64,000 bases of DNA, taken from contig NZ_JAFBCK010000001.1 of assembly GCF_016907695.1 (NCBI RefSeq), forward strand, positions 3,940,501-4,004,500, in the 5' to 3' direction. The position numbers and the translations under genes are program-made. Positions within the stretch are counted from its first letter, which is position 1; the number at the start of each line of letters is the position of its first letter. The notes beneath the pieces were generated by a model. That model ran no database searches. It worked only from the letters and a program-made list of their open reading frames with translations, and was not told the DNA's origin. Below, piece by piece: positions 27,141-34,907 of the stretch. This stretch comes from Actinokineospora baliensis. GTDB taxonomy: Bacteria > Actinomycetota > Actinomycetes > Mycobacteriales > Pseudonocardiaceae.

Positions 27141-28094
27141 GTGGTCACTTTCGCCCCGGTGGAACCGGGTTCCGCCGCGCCGGGCCGCCGCGCGGGTGCT
27201 GGGCGGCTCGCCGCGCTGCTCGTGTCACCGACCTTGCTGGTGCTCGGCCTCGTCGTGCTCTACCCGATCATCTCCGCTGTGCGGTTGGCCTTCTACCAGC
27301 GCAACGACGGCGTCGACCCGGAGACCGGCCTGCTCGTGCAGGGCGTCCGGTTCGTCGGCATCGAGAACTTCACCGACATGTTCACCGGTGAGACCGCCGA
27401 CCGGTTCCTCAACGCCCTGGCCAACACCACGACCTTCACCGTCGTCGCGGTGTCGATCGAGGTGGTCCTCGGTGTGCTGATGGCGCTGGTGATGCACCGC
27501 GCGTTCCGCGGCAGGGCGTTGGTGCGCGCGGCGATCCTGGTCCCGTGGGCGGTGCCGACCGCGATCGCGGGTCTGTTGTGGCGCTGGGTGTTCCAGGCCG
27601 ACGGCGTCGCCAACGACCTGCTTCCCGGTGCGCCGGTGCTGTGGACGACGGACGGCGTCCAGGCGTGGTTCGCCGTCGTCATCGCCGACACCTGGAAGAC
27701 CGCACCGTTCATCGGGTTGCTCGTGCTCGCCGGGTTGCAGGTGATCTCCGCCGAGATCTACGAGGCCGCCCGACTCGACGGCGCCGGGCCGTGGCGCACC
27801 TTCTTCGCCATCACGCTCCCGCTGGTCAAGCCGACGCTGCTGGTCGCGGTGCTGTTCCGGGTGCTCGACACGCTGCGCATGTTCGACCTGCCCTACACCC
27901 TCATCGGGCCGGGCAAGAGCGCTACGGACACCGTGACCGTGTTGGCCTTCGAGGAAGCGGTGAAGTTCGGCAAGTACGGACCCGCGTCGGCGTACGCGGT
28001 CGTGCTGTTCGTCTACGTCGCCTTGGTGGCCTTCGCGTTCGTGCGGCTGCTGGGTGCCGATGTGTTCGGCACCAAGGAGAGGCGGAAGCGATGA
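27141..28094 (+). CDS. Sugar ABC permease (MalF type)
   Basis: This 317-residue permease has six helices plus an N-terminal extension. The EAA loop reads YEAARLDGAGPWRTFFAITLP. GTG at 27141 follows GGAGGTCGGCT. There are 58 bp between the binding-protein stop and this start. Confidence 0.87.
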   Translation: MVTFAPVEPGSAAPGRRAGAGRLAALLVSPTLLVLGLVVLYPIISAVRLAFYQRNDGVDPETGLLVQGVRFVGIENFTDMFTGETADRFLNALANTTTFTVVAVSIEVVLGVLMALVMHRAFRGRALVRAAILVPWAVPTAIAGLLWRWVFQADGVANDLLPGAPVLWTTDGVQAWFAVVIADTWKTAPFIGLLVLAGLQVISAEIYEAARLDGAGPWRTFFAITLPLVKPTLLVAVLFRVLDTLRMFDLPYTLIGPGKSATDTVTVLAFEEAVKFGKYGPASAYAVVLFVYVALVAFAFVRLLGADVFGTKERRKR

Positions 28095-28900
28095 GGTGGC
28101 GCTACCTCGGTATCGCGGCGATCGTGGTGTACTGCCTGGCGCCGTTCTACTGGATGCTGGTGTCGAGTTTGCGCCGCACCAGCGACATCTTCGACTCCGG
28201 TCCGCTGCCGGACCCGATCTCGCTGGAGTCCTACCGCGCGGCTTTCGCCAGTGGCAACGGGTTCCTGCGCGCGCTACTCAACAGCTTCGTCGTCGCCGGG
28301 GTGACCACCGCGCTCGTGCTGCTGCTGGCCACGTTCGCGGGCTACGCCTTGGCGCGCTTGGAGTTCCGCGGGAAGTACGTCGTGCTGGCCCTGATCATCG
28401 CCACCAGCATGTTCCCCGGCATCTCGCTACTGGTGCCGCTGCTGGAGCTGTTCTCCGGCATCGGCTGGATCAACACCTACCAGGCGATGATCGTGCCGTC
28501 GGTGGGGTGGGTGCTGCCGCTGGCGGTGTGGAACCTGACCGCGTTCTTCCGGCAGATGCCGCACGAGCTCGAGGAGGCCGCCCAGATCGACGGCTGCACC
28601 CCGGCCGGGGCCTTCCGCAGGGTGATCCTGCCGCTGGCCGCGCCCGGGGTGTTCACCACCGCGATCATCACGTTCATCGCCGCGTGGAACGAGTTCATCA
28701 TCGCGCTGTCGGTGGTCAACAAGAACGAGCTCAAGACGGCGCCGGTGATCACCAGCCAGTTCACCGGGACCACCAACTTCGACTCGCCGTTCGGCACCCA
28801 GATGGCCGCGGGCGTGATCGTCACGATCCCGCTGGTCGTGCTGGTCCTGGTGTTCCAGCGGCGGATCGTGGCGGGCTTGACCTCGGGCGGGGTGAAGTAG
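28091..28900 (+). CDS. Sugar ABC permease (MalG type)
   Basis: This 269-residue permease has six helices. The EAA loop EEAAQIDGCTPAGAFRRVIL and the C-terminal FQRRIVAGLTSGGVK are typical of MalG proteins. It overlaps the previous stop by ATGA. Confidence 0.88.
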   Translation: MRWRYLGIAAIVVYCLAPFYWMLVSSLRRTSDIFDSGPLPDPISLESYRAAFASGNGFLRALLNSFVVAGVTTALVLLLATFAGYALARLEFRGKYVVLALIIATSMFPGISLLVPLLELFSGIGWINTYQAMIVPSVGWVLPLAVWNLTAFFRQMPHELEEAAQIDGCTPAGAFRRVILPLAAPGVFTTAIITFIAAWNEFIIALSVVNKNELKTAPVITSQFTGTTNFDSPFGTQMAAGVIVTIPLVVLVLVFQRRIVAGLTSGGVK

Positions 28901-28922
28901 GGGGTCAAGTAATCTCCACCCG

Positions 28923-29393
28923 GTGAGCGACCCGCAGGCCATCGGCACCCGGTTGCGGCACGTCCTGGAGCTGATGGAGGCCGACGTCGCCCGGGTATAC
29001 GCCGACGCGGGTCTCGGCTGGTACCGGCCGCGGTTCAGCCCCTACCTGCGCCTGCTCGCCGCCGACGGTCCCCGGTCCATCCGGGGCCTGGCGACCGGGG
29101 TCGGCGTCACGCACTCCGCCGCGAGCCAGACCGTCGCCCAGTTGCGGCGCGACGGCCTGGTGACCTTGGAACCGGGCGCCGACGCCCGACAGCGGATCGT
29201 GCGGCTGACCGACCGTGCCCTCGACCTGCTGCCGTTCGTCGACGCCGAGTGGGCCGCGACCGCGGCCGCGGCGACCGAGCTGGACGCGGAGCTGCCCCAC
29301 CCGCTGAGCGCGGTGCTCGCAGCGCTGGAGGAGGCACTGGCGCGGCGCCCGCTGCGGGATCGGATCGCAGGTCGGGCGGGGTCCGCCGAGTAG
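28923..29393 (+). CDS. MarR-family transcriptional regulator
   Basis: This 156-residue winged-helix protein has recognition helix THSAASQTVAQLRRDGLV, then a wing with DARQRIVRLTD. It lies 22 bp behind the importer operon on the same strand and may be co-transcribed with it. Its ligand is unknown. Confidence 0.85.
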   Translation: MSDPQAIGTRLRHVLELMEADVARVYADAGLGWYRPRFSPYLRLLAADGPRSIRGLATGVGVTHSAASQTVAQLRRDGLVTLEPGADARQRIVRLTDRALDLLPFVDAEWAATAAAATELDAELPHPLSAVLAALEEALARRPLRDRIAGRAGSAE

Positions 29394-29500
29394 CCCGGTC
29401 GTCACCCGGTCGAGCGGGCGAGCCGGTCGGTGCGGAGTTGCGATTGCTAAGCTGGCCGCCGATTCCCAGCACGGACCCCGGAAGTGAGACGGACCTGATC

Positions 29501-31150
29501 ATGGTCGAGCGCGCTGTTGTTGATGCCCTGTTCCCGGCGGACCTGCCGGAGCCGGGGGACTGGGAGCGGCAGTACCCGGCGCGGCGGTTGCCCGAGGGCG
29601 CCAGGGTCACCCGGTTCGGGCCGTCGCCCACGGGGTTCGTGCACATCGGCGGGGTGTACGTCTCGACCATCGACAAGGACGTGTCCAGCCGCTCCGGCGG
29701 GGTGTACTTCGTGCGGGTCGAGGACACCGACCAGTCCCGCGAGGTCGAGGGGGCGGTGGCGCAGTTCACCCGGGCCTTCGACTACTTCGACCTGCACCCG
29801 GACGAGTCGGACGCGGCGGGGGAGTACGGGCCCTACCACCAGTCGGCGCGCGAGCGGATCTACCTGACCTACGTGCGCGAGCTGCTGCGGGAGGGCAAGG
29901 CCTACCTGTGCTTCGCCACCAAGGAGGAGCTCGCCGACATCTCCGCCAGGCAGCAGGCGACGAAGCTGCCGACCGGGTACTACGGGACCTGGGCGATCTG
30001 GCGCGACGCGGACCCGGCCGCGGTGGCCGCGAAGCTGGCCGAGGGCGCGCCCTACGTGGTCCGCTTCCGGGTGCCCGACGACACCGAGCCCCGGGTGCGC
30101 TTCACCGACGAGATCCGCGGCGCGCTCGAGGCCGAGGCCAACCGCAACGACGCGGTCATCCTCAAGTCCTCCGACACCTCGCCCCGGCTGCCCACCTACC
30201 ACTTCGCGCACGCGGTCGACGACCACCTGATGCGGGTCTCGCTGGTGGTGCGCGGCGAGGAGTGGATCTCGTCGGTGCCGCTGCACCTGCAGCTGTTCGC
30301 CGCGCTGGGCTTCGAGCCGATCCCGTACGCGCACATCGCGCCGCTGATGAAGCAGATCCCCGGCGGCAAGCGCAAGCTGTCCAAGCGCAAGGACCCCGAG
30401 GCGGGCGTCGACTTCTACATCGAGGCGGGCTACCCGGCCAGGGCGATCCTGTACTACCTGCGCGGCCTGGCCAACGGTCGGCTCGCCGAGCTGCCGCTGG
30501 ACGAGGCGCTGGCCACCCCGATCCGGCTCGACCAGTGCGGGGTCGCCGGTCCGCTGGTCGACCTGGTGAAGCTCGAGGACATCAGCGCCGACCACATCGC
30601 GACGCTGACCAGCGAGCAGGTGTTCGAGGCCGTGCTGGCGTGGGCGCGCCACCACGACGCCGACCTGGCCGCGGCCCTCGACGCGCAGCGCGACGAGGCG
30701 CTGCGGGCGATCGCCGTGGAGCGGGAGGGCGTGGAGAACCCGCGCAAGGACCTGCGCAAGTGGTCGGACTTCCGTTCGGCCTACGGGTTCTTCCTGCCCA
30801 GCCTGTTCACCCCGCTGGCGGGCCCGACCGACGACCGGGTCACCCCGCTCGGTGTCGCCGCCGACGTCGTGACCACCTTCGCGGGCGACCTGGCCGACGG
30901 CTACCAGCACGCCGACGACGCGCAGGAGTGGTTCAACCAGATCCGCGAGCTGGCCGCCAAGCACGGTTTCGCGGGCAGCCCCAAGGACTACAAGAAGAAC
31001 CCCGACGCCTACCCCGGCTCGATCAGGGAGGCCTCGCAGCTGGTCAGGGTCGCCCTGAGCGGCTCGACCCGCAGCCCCGACCTGCACGCCATCAGCCAGG
31101 CCCTCGGCGCCGAGGAGACGCTGCGCAGGCTGCGCGCCCTGGCGGGCTGA
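29501..31150 (+). CDS. gltX: Glutamyl-tRNA synthetase, long variant
   Basis: This 549-residue class I synthetase should charge tRNA with glutamate. HIGH appears as HIGG in FGPSPTGFVHIGGVYVS (39-55) and KMSKS as KLSKR (292-296). The usual actinobacterial GluRS is near 490 residues; this form has an N-terminal extension of about 30 residues and a longer anticodon-binding part, ending SRSP-like (SPDLHAISQALGAEETLRRL). It may be the sole GluRS or a second copy; the window cannot tell. ATG at 29501 is 107 bp after the MarR gene. Confidence 0.85.
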   Translation: MVERAVVDALFPADLPEPGDWERQYPARRLPEGARVTRFGPSPTGFVHIGGVYVSTIDKDVSSRSGGVYFVRVEDTDQSREVEGAVAQFTRAFDYFDLHPDESDAAGEYGPYHQSARERIYLTYVRELLREGKAYLCFATKEELADISARQQATKLPTGYYGTWAIWRDADPAAVAAKLAEGAPYVVRFRVPDDTEPRVRFTDEIRGALEAEANRNDAVILKSSDTSPRLPTYHFAHAVDDHLMRVSLVVRGEEWISSVPLHLQLFAALGFEPIPYAHIAPLMKQIPGGKRKLSKRKDPEAGVDFYIEAGYPARAILYYLRGLANGRLAELPLDEALATPIRLDQCGVAGPLVDLVKLEDISADHIATLTSEQVFEAVLAWARHHDADLAAALDAQRDEALRAIAVEREGVENPRKDLRKWSDFRSAYGFFLPSLFTPLAGPTDDRVTPLGVAADVVTTFAGDLADGYQHADDAQEWFNQIRELAAKHGFAGSPKDYKKNPDAYPGSIREASQLVRVALSGSTRSPDLHAISQALGAEETLRRLRALAG

Positions 31151-31163
31151 CCCGGAGTTGACC

Positions 31164-31202
31164 ACCGGTGGCGTCCACAGCTCCGCTGTGGACGCCACCG
31201 GT
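31164..31202. terminator. Strong hairpin after GluRS gene
   Basis: An 18-bp perfect stem (31164-31181 with 31185-31202) and a 3-base loop lie 13 bp behind the stop. No T-run follows, as is common for actinomycete terminators. Confidence 0.8.
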
Positions 31203-31665
31203 GTTCGTGGTGCCCGTACCCGGCCGGGGTGGACCGGTCCAGGGGGTGGCCGCCGGGACGTGGCGGTGCGGTGCGGGGCGAGTCGGTTCGCTGGAAATCG
31301 ACTTCCGGGTGGGACCGGCGCCGTACCGCCCGGTGTCGGGGTGACTTCCTTAGCGCCACGCGACCAATGATCGGATCCGACGTTCCACGTCGGATTGTTC
31401 AGGTCCGCTAATATAGCGTCCATGTAATGGTCAGGTGTTATGCCCGGGTGCGCAGGCAATGGGATTGCAACTTGCACTTTTGGTTTTTATTTTTTCACGG
31501 GTGATCCCCCGTTCGGCCGTGTTATGGCGGTAGGGTGGCGGTACCTCCACCGGCGGTTCGGAAAAAGATCGGCCTAATTCACCCGATCGTGATCACCCTG
31601 TGGCGTTCGGGTGGCATTCTGGCAGCATGACCGCCACTGGGCGGCACCTCGAGGGGGTGGGGGAT
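31203..31665. other. Gene-free region with an AT-rich patch
   Basis: No gene is supported in 463 bp. Bases about 31395-31500 are clearly AT-richer than the rest (GCTAATATAGC at 31408-31418 and a TTTTTATTTTTTC-like tract near 31483). This may hold the promoter of the small gene that follows. Confidence 0.5.
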
Positions 31666-31911
31666 ATGCGCGAGAATGTCTACGAGGGGACCGCGGACCG
31701 CATTGCCGGATCGGACTACCCGAGACCGGTGAGCGACCCGGTCATCGTCGACCGCGCGGACGCCGCCGAGGCGCTCTTGCGATTCTTCCTCGCCAACGCC
31801 GACGCCAATGACCACGACGCCAACGACCACCTCGTCGAACAGCTCTGCCGCCGCCTGCGCGAAACCCCGCCGGTCCCCGCGCCGCTGGTCCCGCTCGTCG
31901 AGTGCGACTGA
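31666..31911 (+). CDS. Small hypothetical protein
   Basis: This 81-residue acidic protein is not recognised. It is mostly helical with an Asp/Asn/His-rich middle (NADANDHDANDH) that could bind metal. ATG at 31666 is chosen because GAGGGGGTGGGGGAT precedes it; starts at 31600 or 31627 would add Gly/His-rich residues. Confidence 0.55.
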   Translation: MRENVYEGTADRIAGSDYPRPVSDPVIVDRADAAEALLRFFLANADANDHDANDHLVEQLCRRLRETPPVPAPLVPLVECD

Positions 31912-31978
31912 GGCGAGCAGATCGGCGCATTTCGGAATATCAGTGTATTGGCCAACCATGACGTCGGATCCGGCGTCC

Positions 31979-31996
31979 CCCCGGCCTTCGCCGGGG
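31979..31996. terminator. Hairpin after small gene
   Basis: A stem CCCCGGC/GCCGGGG with loop CTTC lies 67 bp behind the small gene. It could end that transcript. Confidence 0.45.
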
Positions 31997-32149
31997 AGGG
32001 GCTACGGAAGCGCCGCGCGCCGCGCGCGGGCGCAACCCACTGGTTCGCTCGGCGGCTTTCGATGATCACCGGTCGGCGCGATAGTCAGTGCCGCGATGAC
32101 CGGTGCGCACGCGAGCACACCCGTGCTGGCGAGCGCACCCGACCGTGGG

Positions 32150-32593
32150 TCACCCGACCACGAACGCCACGGCCGCCCCTGTCGAGGCGACCGTTCGCAC
32201 GTGGTTCCACGCCGTCCACCGCCGCAGGTAGCCGGGCCAGTACTCGGCTGCCTCGGCGGTGCCCGGCGTGAGCGCGTCCAACTCGGTGTTCCACGGCACG
32301 TTGCGCACCCCGGTCACCACGAACACCCCGACCAGGTAGAGCGCGGCGCCCAGCACCCTCGGCCACGGCCCGGTGATCGCCAGCAGCACGCCGAGCGCAC
32401 CGGTGCCCAGGAACGGGACGAGGAACAGCGGGTTGATGATCACGCGGTTGACCGAGCGCATGGTCGCCACGCCGACCTCGGCGGGCAGCGGCGCCAGCGC
32501 GGGCATGACCACGACGGAGAAGGTGTAGAACAGCCCGGCCATCAGGCCCGACCCGACGGCGGCCGCTGCCGCGGCGATCTCCAGGGCGTCCAC
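32150..32593 (-). CDS. DUF1772 (anthrone-oxygenase-like) membrane protein
   Basis: This 147-residue protein has four membrane helices. It has GLFYTFSVVVMPAL near the N-terminus, NVPWNTELDAL in the loop and WTAWNHVRTVAS near the end, matching DUF1772 (PF08592). Family members include anthrone oxygenases, but most are uncharacterised. GTG at 32593 is inferred from where the first helix begins; no strong ribosome site is visible. Confidence 0.8.
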   Translation of the reverse strand: MDALEIAAAAAAVGSGLMAGLFYTFSVVVMPALAPLPAEVGVATMRSVNRVIINPLFLVPFLGTGALGVLLAITGPWPRVLGAALYLVGVFVVTGVRNVPWNTELDALTPGTAEAAEYWPGYLRRWTAWNHVRTVASTGAAVAFVVG

Positions 32594-32932
32594 GGTGGAC
32601 AGGCTAGCGGTTCGTCCACGCGCGGAGGAAATCAGCCGGACGGGGGCGGGGGTGGCCACCGACCGGGGGTGGACCGGTCCACAGCGCGGCCGGGGGGCAT
32701 ACACCGAATTGCCGCTGGGGGGATTTGCCAGAGGGGGGATTTACAGGGTCTGGTCGCGCCCCTGCATGACGCGACCAGACCCGGCGCTCGGGTCTCAGCG
32801 AGGGCACGGACCCGTGAACGCGTTCCCGTCGGTCAGGCGCCCTCCCGGGGGAACGGGTACACCATAGAGCGTCCGCCCCCGCCGTGGGCAGGGACTGGCG
32901 GCCAAGTGTGGAGAAACCCGGGAAAAAAGTCG

Positions 32933-32970
32933 CGGGGGCCGGGCGCGTGAGGGTGCGCCCGGCCCCCGCC
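32933..32970 (-). terminator. Intrinsic terminator of the M14 peptidase gene
   Basis: A 15-bp GC stem (32933-32947 with 32956-32970) is followed on the minus strand by GACTTTTTTCC. The rest of 32594-33101 shows no gene; frames across it are shadows. Confidence 0.85.
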
Positions 32971-33101
32971 ATGGCCTCCGCGGGGGCGCAGGCATCGCCC
33001 AGGCGGAGGTGGGGGTGCCGCCGCCCCTGTGTCGACTGGGCGCCCCCGCGGTGGTACCGCGTCCCGGCGGGCCGGTCGCACCGGCCCGCCAGGACGTCGA
33101 G

Positions 33102-34502
33102 TCAGCTGCCGTACGGTCGGGCCGTCTTGCTCGCCGCGTAGAGCAGCATGCCCTTGACCTTCGGCCAGTACAGGCTCGTCTGGCAGGAGTACGCCGGGGT
33201 GAACCCGGAGCAGCTGCCGCTGGGGTTGCCGATCTCCCACACGAAGCTCGACACGCCCAGCTCGTCGTAGACCCAGTCGTCGGTCGCGCCGCCCGCGTTG
33301 TAGAGGATCTCCCCGGGCTGCCCGTAGCGCCAGCCACCGGCCAGCGACGCCATCTGCCTGGCGATGGCGCGCAGGCTCGCGTCGTTGCCCGACTTCACCG
33401 AGGAGTTGAAGCCCCACGGGAACAGCACCATGTTCGAGTAGCTGTGCATGCTCACGACCATGCCGGTGGTGTCGGCTGGCGCGGCCGCGGTGGTGCCGGT
33501 CGCGCGCCGGTCCTTGTAGAGCGAGCGCCACAGCGACTGCAGGGCCTTGGTCTCGACCTCGGAGTTGGCGCTGGCGCCGCGGTAGGTCTCCGAGCACGGC
33601 TGGGTGCTGCTGCCGACGCCGTAGCCGGAGCTGGTGTTGCGGTTGAGGTCGATGCCGACCTGGCTCGACCCGCCGGTGGTGCCGCAGCCGGAGCCGTTGG
33701 TGTTGTTGGCGTTCTTGCGCTGCAGGTACGGGTACGAACCGCCGCGCTGCACGATGTCGACCCCGTCGGGGTTGGCGATCGGCACCACCCAGACCTCGGT
33801 GCTGTTGAGCAGGTTCGTCACCTGGGTGTCGGTGCCGTAGCCGTCGGTCAGGTGATCGATCCAGCGGTAGGCGGCGTCACCGGTGGTGATCTCGCGCGCG
33901 TGCAGCTGACCCATCACGAACAGCCGGGGCTTGGGCGCGGAGGTCGACAGCGCGCAGTCGCCTGCGTTCTTCTTCGTGATGCAGATGGCCTTGAGGTCGT
34001 AGCCGCCGGAGCCGCGGGTCTTGCGCCACGAGTCGCCGTAGTCGACGACGGTCGCGAGCGCGGCGTGGTCGCGGGCCACCTGGTCGAGGTGGGCGTACTG
34101 GGCGTTGACCGTCCGGTAGCCGCCGTAGTAGGTCTCCTCGGCCACCGCGGCGTCCAGCGTCGCCGCCTGGCCACTGCGCGCCGGCGGCGCCCAGTTCAGC
34201 GGCGGCAGCACCTGCTCGACGGCGGTGCGGTAGCCGCCCGCGCGCAGCCGGGTGCCGACCTCGGCCGAACCCATGACGAACAGGTCCGCGCCCTGGCGCT
34301 CTTCGAGCACGTCGAAGCCCGCGCGCAGCAGCGATTCCGACTGGGCGGCGCCGCCGCTGACGCGGTACAGGTAGCTCGTGCTCGGCTGCGGCGCGGCGGG
34401 GGAGGGGGCCGCGGAGGCCCCCGGGAATGCTCCGGCGAGCACGGCTGTGGCCGCCGCGGCGGCCACCGTCATCGCCAGCGCGGAACGTCGGGTGATCGAC
34501 AC
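33102..34502 (-). CDS. Secreted M14 zinc carboxypeptidase
   Basis: This 466-residue exported peptidase trims C-terminal residues. A signal peptide (SALAMTVAAAAATAVLAGAF, cut near GASA) is followed by a propeptide-like region (about 35-115) and the M14 catalytic domain. Zinc ligands lie in GQLHAREI and SMHSYSN, substrate binding in GIDLNRN (NR pair), and the catalytic Glu in FVWEIGNPSG. GTG at 34502 is supported by GAGGAGG. The gene ends at a clear terminator. Confidence 0.92.
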   Translation of the reverse strand: MSITRRSALAMTVAAAAATAVLAGAFPGASAAPSPAAPQPSTSYLYRVSGGAAQSESLLRAGFDVLEERQGADLFVMGSAEVGTRLRAGGYRTAVEQVLPPLNWAPPARSGQAATLDAAVAEETYYGGYRTVNAQYAHLDQVARDHAALATVVDYGDSWRKTRGSGGYDLKAICITKKNAGDCALSTSAPKPRLFVMGQLHAREITTGDAAYRWIDHLTDGYGTDTQVTNLLNSTEVWVVPIANPDGVDIVQRGGSYPYLQRKNANNTNGSGCGTTGGSSQVGIDLNRNTSSGYGVGSSTQPCSETYRGASANSEVETKALQSLWRSLYKDRRATGTTAAAPADTTGMVVSMHSYSNMVLFPWGFNSSVKSGNDASLRAIARQMASLAGGWRYGQPGEILYNAGGATDDWVYDELGVSSFVWEIGNPSGSCSGFTPAYSCQTSLYWPKVKGMLLYAASKTARPYGS

Positions 34503-34811
34503 CCTGCCTCCTCGCGGTCGCGAGCCCGGTCCCCGGGGCAGGGTGGGGCCGTGGCTCGCAGCGGGTCGCGCGCCGTGGTGCACCGCGCGCGATCGGATCT
34601 CACCGAGCGTGCACCATGCCCGGGTCGGCGCGCCCATCCCAACAATGCATAGCGGATCCCTATGCCGGTACTGGGAAAATGGGATCACCTCACCAGCGGC
34701 GACGCCCCTCGACCGTCCACGTCGGACCATAAGTCGGCGTGAGTGGCCGGCGATTCACGCGATCATCCGATGACCGGTGAGTGAAGCCCGTGGGAACTGG
34801 GAAGGAAATAA

Positions 34812-34825
34812 TTGGTCTAGACCGG
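34812..34825. promoter_or_regulatory. DasR-responsive element 1 upstream of chitinase
   Basis: TTGGTCTAGACCGG is a near-perfect match to the dre core (TGGTCTAGACCA). Confidence 0.82.
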
Positions 34826-34855
34826 TTGAGTTAGCTGGTTTAGACCAATTACGAT
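34826..34855 (+). promoter_or_regulatory. Chitinase promoter overlapping DasR site 2
   Basis: TTGAGT (34826-34831) and TACGAT (34850-34855) are 18 bp apart and fit a housekeeping -35/-10 pair. The spacer contains the second dre, GCTGGTTTAGACCAATT (34834-34850), so bound DasR would block RNA polymerase. The two dre centres are 23 bp apart. Confidence 0.7.
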
Positions 34856-34907
34856 CACATGCACATCCCTGCATCCCTGCGCTCCAATGTCCCCCAGGAG
34901 GTGAAGC

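Larger units (their letters stand above)
34503..34907. other. Divergent regulatory region between peptidase and chitinase
   Basis: There is no gene in 405 bp. The right part holds two DasR sites and a chitinase promoter. Confidence 0.6.
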
